Of a DNA stretch of 64,000 nucleotides, positions 1-9,622 are shown piece by piece. The notes below the pieces were generated by a model that was not told the origin of the DNA, did not search any database, and saw only the letters and a program-made list of their open reading frames with translations. Within the stretch, counting starts at the first letter, position 1, and every line of letters starts with the position of its first letter. The position numbers and the translations under genes were made by a program. The DNA is from Methanolobus vulcani (GTDB lineage Archaea; Halobacteriota; Methanosarcinia; Methanosarcinales; Methanosarcinaceae): the NCBI RefSeq assembly GCF_900100715.1, contig NZ_FNCA01000002.1, positions 62,001-126,000 on the forward strand. The letters are read 5' to 3'.

Positions 1-107
1 TAAAAGTTCAGTAACACATTAGCATCAAAAACAAATTCACAGTTATTCCATAGATTATCAAACTCGTCATCAGTGGGTCTATAATATTCATTAAAAGTTG
101 ATTTCAT
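1..107 (-). CDS. PIN-like domain protein, N-terminal part only (runs off left edge)
   Basis: Only the first 35 codons are inside the window. Reading from the ATG at 107 toward base 1, the protein begins MKSTFNEYYRPTDDEF and reaches FVFDANVLLN. A hydrophobic strand ending in a DxN motif near the start is what the PIN-like (DUF4935, PIN_8) family shows, where the Asp is the first metal ligand of a predicted nuclease. The family assignment is inference from one motif because the rest of the gene is missing. The nearest downstream gene on the other strand encodes a Fic protein, so this edge may belong to an accessory or defence-type cluster. Confidence 0.5.
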   Translation of the reverse strand, partial: MKSTFNEYYRPTDDEFDNLWNNCEFVFDANVLLNF

Positions 108-387
108 TAATTCACGTCGCGTACAAAATATCTTATATCTACAATTAATGATAACAATCTATTTATGTATTTTGTGAATGTGCCGTTGCCTTCTTTATAT
201 CGGATCATAATAAGCTCTATATTGAAAATTTGCTTATGTGGCTCCATATTTGGTGCTTTAATTGTTTTCCTTTATTTGGACACAATTTTTATTATTTTGA
301 AATTACAATTGAAAAACAGCCCAGCACCAGCAAGAATTGTTGTACGTGCACATCATTGTACACTGCCTTATTGTTTTTGAAAACTAT

Positions 388-462
388 TAATTACTAATTT
401 TGTTAAAATTAGTAATTAGATTTAATTACTATGAATTACTAATTTGTACTAAATTAGTAATT
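388..462. promoter_or_regulatory. Two tandem palindromes upstream of fic (probable operator)
   Basis: Bases 388-418 form a perfect inverted repeat with 14-bp arms around GTT (left arm TAATTACTAATTTT). Bases 434-462 repeat the same core, with 12-bp arms AATTACTAATTT around a 5-bp spacer. Both lie just before the Fic start at 481. Two copies of one dyad in front of a gene whose product ends in a winged helix suggest autorepression. The rest of 108-480 is AT-rich and holds no convincing gene. Confidence 0.6.
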
Positions 463-480
463 ACTACTGTGAGGGTTACA

Positions 481-1806
481 ATGAGAATTCCTGAAGCTCC
501 TCCTGAATTAAATGATTCGTCTTTGCAGGGCATTCTGCCTTATCTTAATAATGCTGACGTAAGTGCGGCTACAAAAAAATACAACAATAGATATCTATAT
601 TGGTCTGAATTTAAACACAAACCGATTCCTGATTTTATCACACATGAACAACTATGGTTATTGCTTAAATTGAGCAGGGATCTGGGTTCGGAGCAATTAA
701 AAATCAGTGATGTTCCCGGATTTCGACTTAGTTATTATTTAACTCCTGATATTCAGGAAAAACTGCATAATTTTGATTTGAATTTAGGTGGTACTCTTGA
801 AAGCCAGAATATTATTGGAAAAGACCATCAACAGCAGTATTTGATGAATTCGATAATGGAGGAAGCAATAGCATCAAGTCAACTGGAAGGTGCAAGTACT
901 ACACGGCAGGAAGCAAAAAAAATGCTGATGCAGGAAAGAAATCCAAAAGACAAATCAGAGCAGATGATTTTCAACAACTACAAAACAATCAAGAAATTAT
1001 CATCGATGAAACACGAAAAACTGACCATTGAATCGATACTGGATATTCATAGCTGTATGACTGAAAACACTCTGGATGATCCGGGTAATATAGGTGTATT
1101 CCGCAAATCAGATGACATTTATGTAATTGACAACATGACCGGTGAAATTGTACACACTCCATTGGAGCATATCCATATTTCACAGGTTATGCAGGATATA
1201 TGTGATTTTGTCAATAAAGAATCTGATGATGATTTCATTCATCCTATAATTAAAGCAAGCATATTGCATTTCTTAATAGGATATATCCATCCTTTTGTTG
1301 ATGGTAACGGAAGAACAGCAAGGGCATTATTCTATTGGTACTTACTTTCAAAGAATTATTGGTTAATAGAATATATGTCAATATCACGGATGATCAAAGA
1401 TTCTCCCGGGCAATATTCTCAAGCTTATTTATATACAGAACTTGATGAGAATGACGTAACTTACTTCATAAATTATCAATTGAAAACGATGGACCAGGCA
1501 TTTAAAAGTTTAAAAGGGTATATCTCAAAGAAAATAGAAGAAAAGAAACAACTGTACGATTTTAAGAAGATACCTGGAATCAATGAAAGACAATCTTACA
1601 TTTTAAAGTGGTTACTTGATGACCCTAAAATGACCTTTACTATAAAGGAAATGGAAAATAGGTTATCTGTTGTTTATCAAACAGCCAGGAATGATATAAT
1701 GGGTTTAGAGCAGCTTGGTTTACTGGGGAAAAATAAAGTTGATAAGAAAAAAATACTATACTACCGTTCAAACGAGTTCACTAATATACTAAAAAAACTA
1801 ATGTAA
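481..1806 (+). CDS. Fic-family adenylyltransferase with C-terminal winged helix
   Basis: The protein has 441 residues from the ATG at 481, which follows GTGAGG; longer in-frame starts would run through the operator palindromes. The Fic signature HPFVDGNGRTAR is intact at about 270-281, so AMP transfer from ATP to a target hydroxyl is expected. An inhibitory helix motif SSQLEG at about 132-137 precedes the core, placing it in the class II (intramolecularly inhibited) Fic proteins, whose Glu blocks the ATP site. The last 60 residues, roughly 385-435, look like a winged helix-turn-helix, as in the Fic/DUF4172-type regulators. The substrate is unknown. A rhomboid gene starts 6 bp downstream and may be cotranscribed. 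Confidence 0.88.
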   Translation: MRIPEAPPELNDSSLQGILPYLNNADVSAATKKYNNRYLYWSEFKHKPIPDFITHEQLWLLLKLSRDLGSEQLKISDVPGFRLSYYLTPDIQEKLHNFDLNLGGTLESQNIIGKDHQQQYLMNSIMEEAIASSQLEGASTTRQEAKKMLMQERNPKDKSEQMIFNNYKTIKKLSSMKHEKLTIESILDIHSCMTENTLDDPGNIGVFRKSDDIYVIDNMTGEIVHTPLEHIHISQVMQDICDFVNKESDDDFIHPIIKASILHFLIGYIHPFVDGNGRTARALFYWYLLSKNYWLIEYMSISRMIKDSPGQYSQAYLYTELDENDVTYFINYQLKTMDQAFKSLKGYISKKIEEKKQLYDFKKIPGINERQSYILKWLLDDPKMTFTIKEMENRLSVVYQTARNDIMGLEQLGLLGKNKVDKKKILYYRSNEFTNILKKLM

Positions 1807-1812
1807 ATTATA

Positions 1813-2676
1813 ATGTTTGAGTCAATAAAGTGTCGTGTTGAGCCTTTGTTTTCAACACATCTTTTTGCTGCAAAGTGGGAAACAAGGGACTGGGTTTTTT
1901 ATTTTCTATTAGTTCCGGCGCTGCTCATAATCATATTTGAACTTCCAGCCGGGATAAAAGAAGCGTATTTCGTATTGGTTCCATCTGATGTAACGGTTTA
2001 CTCGCTGTTCTTATCCAATTATACACATAGCAATCTGCCACATTTTGTGGGAAATCTTGTCTCGTATCTGGCAACATGTTTTCTGATATTTAACTTTGAG
2101 ACCAACAAGCGCAGTTTCCGTGTGTATTCAATATTCATGTTCCTGCTCCTGCCGTGGATAATCTCAGTAATATCGCTGGATGTGCTAGGCTTTCAAACAA
2201 CATATCAGGGATTTTCAGGAATTGTCAGCTCTATGTTTGGCTATCTGACATACGCAATCTACAAATTCCTGCATAAATTCTGTTGCAAGCACATGAATCT
2301 CACATTCCTGGCTCTGATCATCGTAATGAATCTTTTATTAGTTTTTGCAAATATCTCCGCTCAGATACTTCAGTACTCACTCATAATAACATTCGCTCTG
2401 ATACTGGTATACATGCAAAAAGAAGTCATAATAGAAGTGATCCAGAAACATTTTGAGTTCATAGAATGGCTGGAAAAGTTCCCTCATCTGCAGAAAATAT
2501 ATCTGGCAATAATAATTTTAGCCACCATCAACTTCCTGTTCATTCTCCCTCATCTTGTGCCACAGGAAATAATGCAGAATGGCGCCTACGTAAATTCAGT
2601 CGGTCATTATACAGGCTACTTTTTCGGGATATTTGTTCCAGTAACTCTTGGAATTATCTCTAAAAAGCTATCGTAA
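1813..2676 (+). CDS. Rhomboid-family intramembrane serine protease
   Basis: This is a 287-residue polytopic membrane protein with about six to seven hydrophobic spans. The rhomboid signatures are present in order: LPHFVGN with H77 and N81 (oxyanion region), GFSG with the nucleophile S135, and GHYTGYFFG with the catalytic H265. It is therefore predicted to cleave transmembrane substrates inside the bilayer. The overall similarity to textbook rhomboids is low, and the hydrophobic linkers are long, but all catalytic positions are kept. The start is 6 bp after the fic stop with no clear ribosome site, so translational coupling to fic is possible. Its substrate cannot be told from the sequence. 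Confidence 0.75.
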   Translation: MFESIKCRVEPLFSTHLFAAKWETRDWVFYFLLVPALLIIIFELPAGIKEAYFVLVPSDVTVYSLFLSNYTHSNLPHFVGNLVSYLATCFLIFNFETNKRSFRVYSIFMFLLLPWIISVISLDVLGFQTTYQGFSGIVSSMFGYLTYAIYKFLHKFCCKHMNLTFLALIIVMNLLLVFANISAQILQYSLIITFALILVYMQKEVIIEVIQKHFEFIEWLEKFPHLQKIYLAIIILATINFLFILPHLVPQEIMQNGAYVNSVGHYTGYFFGIFVPVTLGIISKKLS

Positions 2677-2779
2677 ATATATCCCTAAACCTGGCTACAG
2701 GTCTAAAAGCCCAACTACCTGTAGCATCCACCATAATCTTCTCGGATTCAATTCTAAATCATCCAGATTTATCCATATC

Positions 2780-3040
2780 CTAGTTCACAAAAAGAAGCTC
2801 TTTGAGTTTCTGAACAAAACTCTCGTTAGAATGGTTCTCACTCTTCTCTTTAAACTGCAAAAGAAGGGTCTGTATCCGTGAAGGGGGGTGGTTGTCGTAA
2901 AGCTGCTGCATAGCCTCAGAAATGCAAGCATAGCGACATGGAGTACAGCAGTGTTCCATATCATCCTGGATCAAAGCTATGTGCCTCCGGGTTTTTTCAT
3001 CTCTATATTTTTTCATATCTACCGATACGAAATCTGGCAT
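2780..3040 (-). CDS. Small conserved-looking protein, function unknown
   Basis: I place the start at the ATG at 3040 because GAGGTT lies seven bases before it, giving 86 residues beginning MPDFVSVDMKKY. The middle holds a cysteine-rich CCTPCRYAC stretch that could bind metal, followed by an amphipathic helix and a short C-terminus. No family was recognised. It is divergent from the HEPN-like gene at 3163; the 122 bp between them must hold both promoters. Confidence 0.55.
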   Translation of the reverse strand: MPDFVSVDMKKYRDEKTRRHIALIQDDMEHCCTPCRYACISEAMQQLYDNHPPSRIQTLLLQFKEKSENHSNESFVQKLKELLFVN

Positions 3041-3162
3041 GTTAAAAACCTCTAATAATAAGATTTGTTTGTGTCTATTTATGTTTTGTGCATTTGATGC
3101 ACGCTGACAGATGCCATCCACGGCAGCGTTCTTTTATATACGATTTTTTCCATTCTCATATT

Positions 3163-3966
3163 ATGGACAGTCCGGATATTGACACATACATTCAGGAAGC
3201 CGAGAACCTTGAAAAAATGTATCTGGATCTTCTGGAAGGCACCACTCAAAGAAGGATGAAACGTATCGATGACGGTTCAACAGGCCTGCAAAATGTCGAA
3301 TACAGAATTTGTGTAATAAATTCCAAAAATGAGCTACTTCAAAGCATTCTCCTGGAAAGATACAATTCATGGTATGATGACTGCCATCAACTTATTCAGA
3401 AATATGCAGGTCAGGTCCGGAGCAACAAATATGAATCCTTCACAGAACGATATGACAGGATAATAAGCCTGATAGATCTTGAAGATTCCATCAGGAAATC
3501 CAATGAAAGAAATCATCTGAGAAAGGAATTCATTTCCTGTCTTGATTCCCAGGTAAGTATTCTTCATTTGATAAAGCCTCATGTGGCTTTAAATATGAAC
3601 TATCAACAGAAAATAAACAAAGCAGATAAGTTAGTATCTGATCTTGAAGAAGCCGAAAGTCTATGTGAAAAAGGACTTATAACTTCGGCATGTGATATGG
3701 CAGGTTGTGTCCTTGAACGATATATTGCGATATTGTGTGAAGTGAACGGACTTGAAACCAGCCCGGAAGATTCTATTGTTGAAATGGCTCAGAAACTCTA
3801 TGAGTCTAATAATGTATATGAGTTTGATAGTCAGATGCTTCAGACAATCGAGTATCTTTCAGGTATAAATCTTAAATGTGCAAATTTTGATAGTGAAATA
3901 GATGCTGACACTGTGCAAGATTTCATCGATAAAATTCGGGAAATAACTTTTTTAGTATTTTGGTAG
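3163..3966 (+). CDS. Helical protein with HEPN-like C-terminal half, probably leaderless mRNA
   Basis: The protein has 267 residues from the ATG at 3163. It is almost entirely alpha-helical and charged. The segment at about 170-215 (AESLCEKGLITSACDMAGCVLERY) resembles the core helices of HEPN/DUF4145-type domains, often found in RNA-binding or toxin-like proteins, but the usual RxxxxH ribonuclease motif is not evident, so a nuclease role is not claimed. A TATA box (TTTTATATA at about 3132) lies 25-30 bp before the ATG and there is no ribosome site, so the message is probably leaderless. No operon partner is visible. Confidence 0.5.
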   Translation: MDSPDIDTYIQEAENLEKMYLDLLEGTTQRRMKRIDDGSTGLQNVEYRICVINSKNELLQSILLERYNSWYDDCHQLIQKYAGQVRSNKYESFTERYDRIISLIDLEDSIRKSNERNHLRKEFISCLDSQVSILHLIKPHVALNMNYQQKINKADKLVSDLEEAESLCEKGLITSACDMAGCVLERYIAILCEVNGLETSPEDSIVEMAQKLYESNNVYEFDSQMLQTIEYLSGINLKCANFDSEIDADTVQDFIDKIREITFLVFW

Positions 3967-4212
3967 CTTTGTAGTTTTTGTAACTCTAAATAAGTATTAT
4001 GTAACCTTTTCAGATTTTCTGTTCAAATAGGCCTTGCCTACGTTTTGTGTTCATTTCTGAAGCTATTGGTTAGTAACACCAGTTATATTTAACTTTAAAT
4101 ATTAGCAGATATATATTAGTGATTATATCGATTATTCTATAATGTGTCTTCCTAAAGCTACATATTTTAGAATTAAGGGGCTGGATTATATTTACCATAA
4201 GGACGGATTGAT

Positions 4213-6876
4213 GTGATCAAATCATTATCTGACATAAATACAAAAAAAACCTTTTTGAAATTGCCAATACCAGGGAATTATAGGTCTATAAGGTCATTGG
4301 CATTGTGTATCGTTTTTGTAGGAATTATCTTAAGTTCTTTTTTTGTTGTTACTGCCACTCCATGGGTAGATTCAACACTGAGTAACACATCATATGTTGA
4401 ACAGCAAGGCTGGAAAAAGCTTGATACTAATGTAACTGTGTCATCAACGACAGATGATTTCTCTAATGGATACCTGATAGTGAATATAACTGATAACTTG
4501 ACCAGTTACGACGCTTTAAGAGTAGTTAGTAATGGTTCACTCAACGTTACCGGAGATGCTGTTTACTGGGAAAGTGATCGCATTGGAACAATAGATAGCA
4601 CTTATGACGGATCAAACGGAATACTGAGGATTGATTTCACCTCGGCTGTTTCACTCCCGAATTCAGGGTTTGAGACAGGAGATACTACTGGCTGGATAAT
4701 CAATAATTCGTACCCAGGAGTTAATGGCCAGGCATGGGTGGAAAGTCCTTTTGATGATCCTGATGTCGTCACAGGTCCTGGAACAAATGATGATCCTCTT
4801 GTAGATGATCATTCTTCAGTTTCACAAACGACAGCAGTTCAATCTTCTTTGGTGTATGCCGGTTCATATGCACTCAAGCTTACAATAGGAGGAACCGTTT
4901 CAAAAACATTTGGAACTGCACATGGGCCAATGGTCACAAGTTCAACATTCAGTGCTGATGAAGGAGATAACCTTTCAGTCAGGTGGTATGCACTTGATGG
5001 TGGTGACTGGTATGACGTTTATGGTTTTGTATACAAGGATGCTGACAATGACGGAATATGGGACAGTTCGGAGGAGTATCAGAAACTATTCCACGATGTA
5101 GGTTCAGATACAGGTGGCTGGATCACAACCAATGCAACAATAGCTTCCAACGTTGCCGGATCTAACATTAGATTCTTGTTCCTGAACGGTAACTATGATA
5201 ATACAGGGGGACAGGGTATCGGTTCATCCCTTTATATTGACGGAATCGTTCTGAACATAAATACAACTTCCTACGTGAATAATACAATTGCAGAGAACAT
5301 CATTGAAAATATAGAATTTAGTAATAGTTGTGATGCTCCTAATATACTGAAGACATATAATGTCACATTAAAAGAAAGCAACAATGATGTAGACTCGAGT
5401 TCTGCAACAATACTCATTACCCCTGTAAATGATGTGCCTGGTGCACCAGGCAATTTTACAAATCCTTCCACAGGACATTCACTTGAGAGAGGAGGCGTAG
5501 TAAACATAACATGGGAAGAAGCGACTGACCCTGATGGTGATTATCTTAATTATGATCTCTGGTTCTACAATGGCACATGGACACAAATAGGAAACATGCT
5601 CAGCTCTGCAAGTATGTTGTTCACAATGCCTTCGGATAATGTCACAGAAGGAAAGTTCAAGGTTTACGCCAACGACACATTGCTCAATTCCTCTGAGATA
5701 AACGTGACTTTTGGTATACTGGATGCTCCTGAATTCACATATAGTCCGGAAGATCAGGAACAATTATCAAAGTGTGGTGAAGAACTCAACTTTACCATTG
5801 AAAGTACATTGATGTCAGGTTTTCAGTGGTTTGTAGATGGCAGTCCTATAAGCGGTTCTGGGTATACAGTTGTCCAGAACAGCAATGATTCTGCAACAAG
5901 TTCCTATTGCCTGATAAATTCCAGTGAGTACATAAATGATGCTGATTTCTTCATGGGGACTTACAACATATCAGTTGTTGCAAGTAATTCAAGTCTCCTA
6001 AGAAATGATACCTATTCATGGGACTGGACTATAACAAATTCCTCAACTGCCAGTAGTGGAGATGACATATCTTTCATTATAAATGGGTCTGTAAATGTCA
6101 CAAGTTCAGGAAACGAATCTTATGTAAAGATTAACACAACTGACAGTAACAACACTGATGATAATGGATTACTTTGTGGTATCGTTTCTGTTGAGTTCAA
6201 TACCACGAATAATCCTTCCGGTGTAATTCTCAAGGTCGAAGTTATAAACAAGACTTCTATCAATGAATCTGAAGCAGGTTTTTCACAAGATTCGGTCTAT
6301 CAGTATGTTGATATAAGTTTCAATAACATAACACTGGTGAACAATCAGAGTTACAGCAGAAACATTCAATTCAAGGTACTCAATGAACTGAACGGTGGAA
6401 ATTTGATAATCAATACTGTTGCTCTAAAGCATCTTAAAACTGGTACGTGGGAAACTTATACTCCTACGTTGTTGTATGATGATGGAAATTATTCTCATTT
6501 CATGGTCTATAATGTGACTGGTTTTTCACCTTTTGCTGTTATGGCGAGTTATGGTTCTACAACGACATCCACTACCAGTAGTTCCGATGGTCTTCCGTAT
6601 TACCTGAAAAAGCAGATATTGGATAAGGCTGCACAGGAAACAACTGAAGAAGTGTCTCAGGAATCAGCCATCGCTGAAGATGCAGCAGATTCAGAGGTCC
6701 CCACAGTTGTTGAAAATGAACAAGTTAATGCTGGTTCACATGAAGTTGCTTCCACAACTTCCGAAATAATAGATAATGAGGATTCATCAGGGTCTAATGG
6801 TACCATACTGGTAGCAGGCACATTCATTTTGTTCTTGCTGCTTTTGTTCATTCTAAAGAGAAGATCAAATGAATAA
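4213..6876 (+). CDS. Large exported surface protein with PGF-pre-PGF-like domain and C-terminal membrane anchor
   Basis: This 887-residue protein starts at GTG 4213. It has an N-terminal hydrophobic signal segment (about residues 28-48), then a Ser/Thr/Asn-rich extracellular region with dozens of NxS/T sequons typical of archaeal S-layer-associated glycoproteins. Immunoglobulin-like or fibronectin-like beta segments lie at about 400-500. Residues about 620-780 match the PGF-pre-PGF pattern, ending in YSHFMVYNVTGFSPFAVMA. A low-complexity acidic linker and a final membrane helix with a RRS tail anchor it to the cell. It has no PGF motif before the last helix, so it looks permanently anchored rather than cleaved by archaeosortase. 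The exact role (adhesion, wall) is unknown. Confidence 0.8.
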   Translation: MIKSLSDINTKKTFLKLPIPGNYRSIRSLALCIVFVGIILSSFFVVTATPWVDSTLSNTSYVEQQGWKKLDTNVTVSSTTDDFSNGYLIVNITDNLTSYDALRVVSNGSLNVTGDAVYWESDRIGTIDSTYDGSNGILRIDFTSAVSLPNSGFETGDTTGWIINNSYPGVNGQAWVESPFDDPDVVTGPGTNDDPLVDDHSSVSQTTAVQSSLVYAGSYALKLTIGGTVSKTFGTAHGPMVTSSTFSADEGDNLSVRWYALDGGDWYDVYGFVYKDADNDGIWDSSEEYQKLFHDVGSDTGGWITTNATIASNVAGSNIRFLFLNGNYDNTGGQGIGSSLYIDGIVLNINTTSYVNNTIAENIIENIEFSNSCDAPNILKTYNVTLKESNNDVDSSSATILITPVNDVPGAPGNFTNPSTGHSLERGGVVNITWEEATDPDGDYLNYDLWFYNGTWTQIGNMLSSASMLFTMPSDNVTEGKFKVYANDTLLNSSEINVTFGILDAPEFTYSPEDQEQLSKCGEELNFTIESTLMSGFQWFVDGSPISGSGYTVVQNSNDSATSSYCLINSSEYINDADFFMGTYNISVVASNSSLLRNDTYSWDWTITNSSTASSGDDISFIINGSVNVTSSGNESYVKINTTDSNNTDDNGLLCGIVSVEFNTTNNPSGVILKVEVINKTSINESEAGFSQDSVYQYVDISFNNITLVNNQSYSRNIQFKVLNELNGGNLIINTVALKHLKTGTWETYTPTLLYDDGNYSHFMVYNVTGFSPFAVMASYGSTTTSTTSSSDGLPYYLKKQILDKAAQETTEEVSQESAIAEDAADSEVPTVVENEQVNAGSHEVASTTSEIIDNEDSSGSNGTILVAGTFILFLLLLFILKRRSNE

Positions 6877-6893
6877 TAAAATGTCTCTTCAAT

Positions 6894-6938
6894 AAGATCC
6901 TGCTTTTTGGCAGGGTCTTTTAATCTTTTTTTATTTTT
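6894..6938 (+). terminator. Hairpin plus T-run after surface protein gene
   Basis: A 10-bp stem (AAGATCCTGC with GCAGGGTCTT, one G-T pair) at 6894-6919 is followed by a T-rich tract to 6938. It begins 17 bp after the stop codon. Confidence 0.6.
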
Positions 6939-7063
6939 CGCATTCCTCTATATATCCCTCAATAATTCATTGTGAGCAGGCTTATATATTTTCGAGTATA
7001 TATTAATGTACAAGGGATAGTTCCTGTGTACGGCTGAAGATAGATTCTAACAGTACAAGAAAC

Positions 7064-7951
7064 ATGGATGCAATAACCTTCGACGGCTCATGCACACCTA
7101 ATCCGGGAGGATGCATGGGGTTAGGTTGGGTTGTTACCTTGCAAAACAACTCATTTTCAATACTCGGAAACGACCGCCTTGAGAAAGGGGCCAGCAACAA
7201 CGCTCTTTTTGCAGAATATCTTGCCCTTAAAAAAGGCATGCTTGAATATGTCAAAGCTAATGGTCAGGGTCCTCTGACAGTAATGGGAGACAGTCAGACC
7301 GTGATCTACCAGATGCGTGGTATCTATCCAATAATGGATGATGATATCTGGAACATTCGTCGGGATATTACCAACATCATCAGGGAATATGAGCTGGACA
7401 TTCATTTCCGATGGGTTCCACGAATGCAGAACAAGCAGGCAGACAGGCTCTCAAAGACAAAACAGAAGGTCAGGATCGAGTATCCGAATGACCGGGAGTT
7501 CCTTATCGATGTAAGAAATTCTCCTGCAATCGGCAAACTGAGAAAGAAGGTAGCTGCAATGAATGCTACTCCTTTCCCTACAAATGCCATGTATAAACGC
7601 CTTCATGTATCCTCTAAGGATATACTTTCAGATAAAGACATTTTTGAGCTTCGGGAAATGGCAGGGAAAAGAGCCACAAGAATGGTAATTGAAACCTTCC
7701 CGGGGAAGTGTGGTAAAAATAAATACTATCAGGCACAGGCGCTTCGCTGGATGCTCAGGGGACTTGCTGTTGATCTGGCTATTAAAAAAGTGAAGTTTGA
7801 TATTAACAATAAGAAAAATGGGAATAATAATTCCTCTAAGAAAAAAGGCCCGGTGAAAGCTAAATTTAAGAGAGCTTCTTCCAAAAGAAGGGCAAGGTCA
7901 TCAAATAAAGGTGCTAAATATTACCTAAACAGGAGTCAATTTGCTTTCTGA
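7064..7951 (+). CDS. RNase HI-family ribonuclease with basic C-terminal extension
   Basis: The 295-residue protein opens with the RNase H fold. The four metal-binding acidic residues are present: D7 in TFDGSCTPNPGG, E51 in AEYLAL, D76 in GDSQ and D127 in NKQADRLS. It should cleave RNA in RNA-DNA hybrids, for example R-loops and primers. After about residue 150 it continues into a second, helical region and a very basic Lys/Arg/Asn/Ser-rich tail (about 248-285) that probably adds nucleic-acid binding. The usual RNase HI length is near 150 residues, so this is a two-part protein, as seen in other archaea. It stands alone, with its own upstream region. Confidence 0.82.
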   Translation: MDAITFDGSCTPNPGGCMGLGWVVTLQNNSFSILGNDRLEKGASNNALFAEYLALKKGMLEYVKANGQGPLTVMGDSQTVIYQMRGIYPIMDDDIWNIRRDITNIIREYELDIHFRWVPRMQNKQADRLSKTKQKVRIEYPNDREFLIDVRNSPAIGKLRKKVAAMNATPFPTNAMYKRLHVSSKDILSDKDIFELREMAGKRATRMVIETFPGKCGKNKYYQAQALRWMLRGLAVDLAIKKVKFDINNKKNGNNNSSKKKGPVKAKFKRASSKRRARSSNKGAKYYLNRSQFAF

Positions 7952-7990
7952 CTTCTTTTTCTTTTAAAAATTGAATTACACACATCAATT

Positions 7991-8278
7991 TCAGCTGGTC
8001 ATCAAAAGTACTGCAAACATAAGAATCCCGATAAGGAGTAATGATCCAAGAAGAAGTATCATTTTCCTTCTTTGTTTTTCTTCTTCAGGAGTTGTTGGCA
8101 ATGGGTCAGGATTATACTTGTTTTCCAGATAAGAACCAATTCCTATTCCAAAAATAAGCCCAATGGCCGGTCCAATAGCTATCATTCCCAATACTATGCC
8201 TATAGGAATTCCAAGAGGAAGACCCATGACCATTCCTATCGCCAGAAAATGACCTTTTGGATATCTTTCGTTCTGCAT
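7991..8278 (-). CDS. Small glycine-rich membrane protein, function unknown
   Basis: The 95-residue protein has two closely spaced N-terminal hydrophobic segments rich in GxxxG-like repeats (residues about 11-50), a short hydrophilic loop with a PEEEKQRRK stretch, and a third hydrophobic helix at the C-terminus. Glycine-zipper segments pack tightly in membranes. No enzymatic motif is visible and no neighbour suggests a job. Confidence 0.55.
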   Translation of the reverse strand: MQNERYPKGHFLAIGMVMGLPLGIPIGIVLGMIAIGPAIGLIFGIGIGSYLENKYNPDPLPTTPEEEKQRRKMILLLGSLLLIGILMFAVLLMTS

Positions 8279-8365
8279 AGCTTAAAGTCCAGATCAAAAC
8301 TATAAATATTCTGCTATAATGTGATAGATCAAGCAGTAAAAAAGAGAGAAAGGAATGAGTAATAA

Positions 8366-9295
8366 TTACTCCTTCCTGCGTCCGAAGACAAATGCAAGTC
8401 CTATAATTGCAACCATTGGAATTGCTATTGTTGGGAATTCAGGGATTTCCTGTTCACTATTATGCAGACCTGCATCAACTACACTGTTATAGTCTCCTGC
8501 ATTGAGTGTGAAGCAATTTGTAATTCCACCAGCTTCCGCATCGCTGTCTACATCTTCGCCACCCTGATTTGCTGTAGTGAACACATATCCTGAAGGGCTT
8601 ACAAATTCAATGTAATAGCTTCCTGCATCAAGATCGGTAAACTCATAATAACCACTTGAATTTGTAACTGTTGTTGCTACCAGTTGACCTGAGCATGTAT
8701 ACAGCTTTACAGTAATTCCCACCATACCAGTTTCGCCATTGTCCTGTATTCCATTAACATTCAGGTCGTTCCATACGTAGTTACCTACGCCGGCTGGTTC
8801 TGGAGTTGGTTGGCAGTACATTCCTGCGTCCACCGTACACATACTACTTGTTACATAGATACAGTCTGTCTTTCCTGTAGTCGTGTCAGCATCACTGTCA
8901 TACTTATACTGCTGATAATAATGTCCCTGATCTTTCGGACTGAATACATATCCATCGATAAGTTCGAATTCAACATAATAATAATACCATTTGTCTACGG
9001 AAAAACTGTATATTCCATTTTCATTGGTAGTTGTTTCTTCGATCTTGAGCCATTCTTCTTTGCAGTAATCATATTTATACAAATACACATTTACTCCTGG
9101 TATTCCTGGTTCATTACTGTCCTGTATTCCATCCATGTTAAGGTCGTTCCATACTTTATCGCCAATGGATACATGGCATGCAGAAGCTTGTGTGGATAAT
9201 GCAATAATTGCCACAAGCATTAGTATTGCAACCTTAGCAATTCTAAAAACAAAGTTCTTTCTATTTGATTCTTTTAACGTATTTACCACCACCAT
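8366..9295 (-). CDS. SdrD-B repeat surface protein with PEF-CTERM sorting signal
   Basis: The 309-residue precursor has a basic N-terminus and hydrophobic signal peptide (about 20-40). Two Ig-like SdrD-B repeats follow, each opening with VWNDLN.(D/N)GIQD and carrying calcium-type Asp motifs. The tail reads PEFPTIAIPMVAIIGLAF followed by GRRKE: a PEF motif, a membrane helix and a basic end, the PEF-CTERM signal that archaeosortase removes while attaching a lipid. It is therefore expected to be a lipid-anchored cell-surface protein. No archaeosortase gene is in this window. Confidence 0.85.
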   Translation of the reverse strand: MVVVNTLKESNRKNFVFRIAKVAILMLVAIIALSTQASACHVSIGDKVWNDLNMDGIQDSNEPGIPGVNVYLYKYDYCKEEWLKIEETTTNENGIYSFSVDKWYYYYVEFELIDGYVFSPKDQGHYYQQYKYDSDADTTTGKTDCIYVTSSMCTVDAGMYCQPTPEPAGVGNYVWNDLNVNGIQDNGETGMVGITVKLYTCSGQLVATTVTNSSGYYEFTDLDAGSYYIEFVSPSGYVFTTANQGGEDVDSDAEAGGITNCFTLNAGDYNSVVDAGLHNSEQEIPEFPTIAIPMVAIIGLAFVFGRRKE

Positions 9296-9622
9296 GATAG
9301 TCTATACTACCTTGACTCCCTTGCAATGCAACATATTTATAAATTTTTAATAAAGTACGTCGGATATTTATCTTCAATATGATTATTGGAATAGAATATT
9401 CTGATATCGAACAGAATTTGAATTCACAAATTATTCTATTTAGGAAAATAATTATAGCTATATGAAATAGACCAAAGTCTGCTAAAGTTTTACATATCCC
9501 ATCTTATTCTCCGGGAAATATAGGGCTATATAGAAATCAGCATCAGAATATTTTTATATAATAAAAAATAATATATCTTATTTATAGAGAATACTCTATG
9601 CACGTAAATTCGAGGGGAATTT
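9296..9622. other. AT-rich intergenic region with promoters
   Basis: This 327-bp stretch separates the divergent PEF-CTERM gene and the 51-residue gene at 9623. A TATA-like TTTTTATATA lies at 9551-9560. Short palindromes (for example GAGAATACTC at 9587-9596) are present. No gene was seen. Confidence 0.45.

Noticed and set aside
165-380. 71-codon open frame with a hydrophobic stretch
   Set aside because: No ribosome site, poor codon use and an implausible C-terminus; it lies in the AT-rich region before fic. Not strong enough to call.
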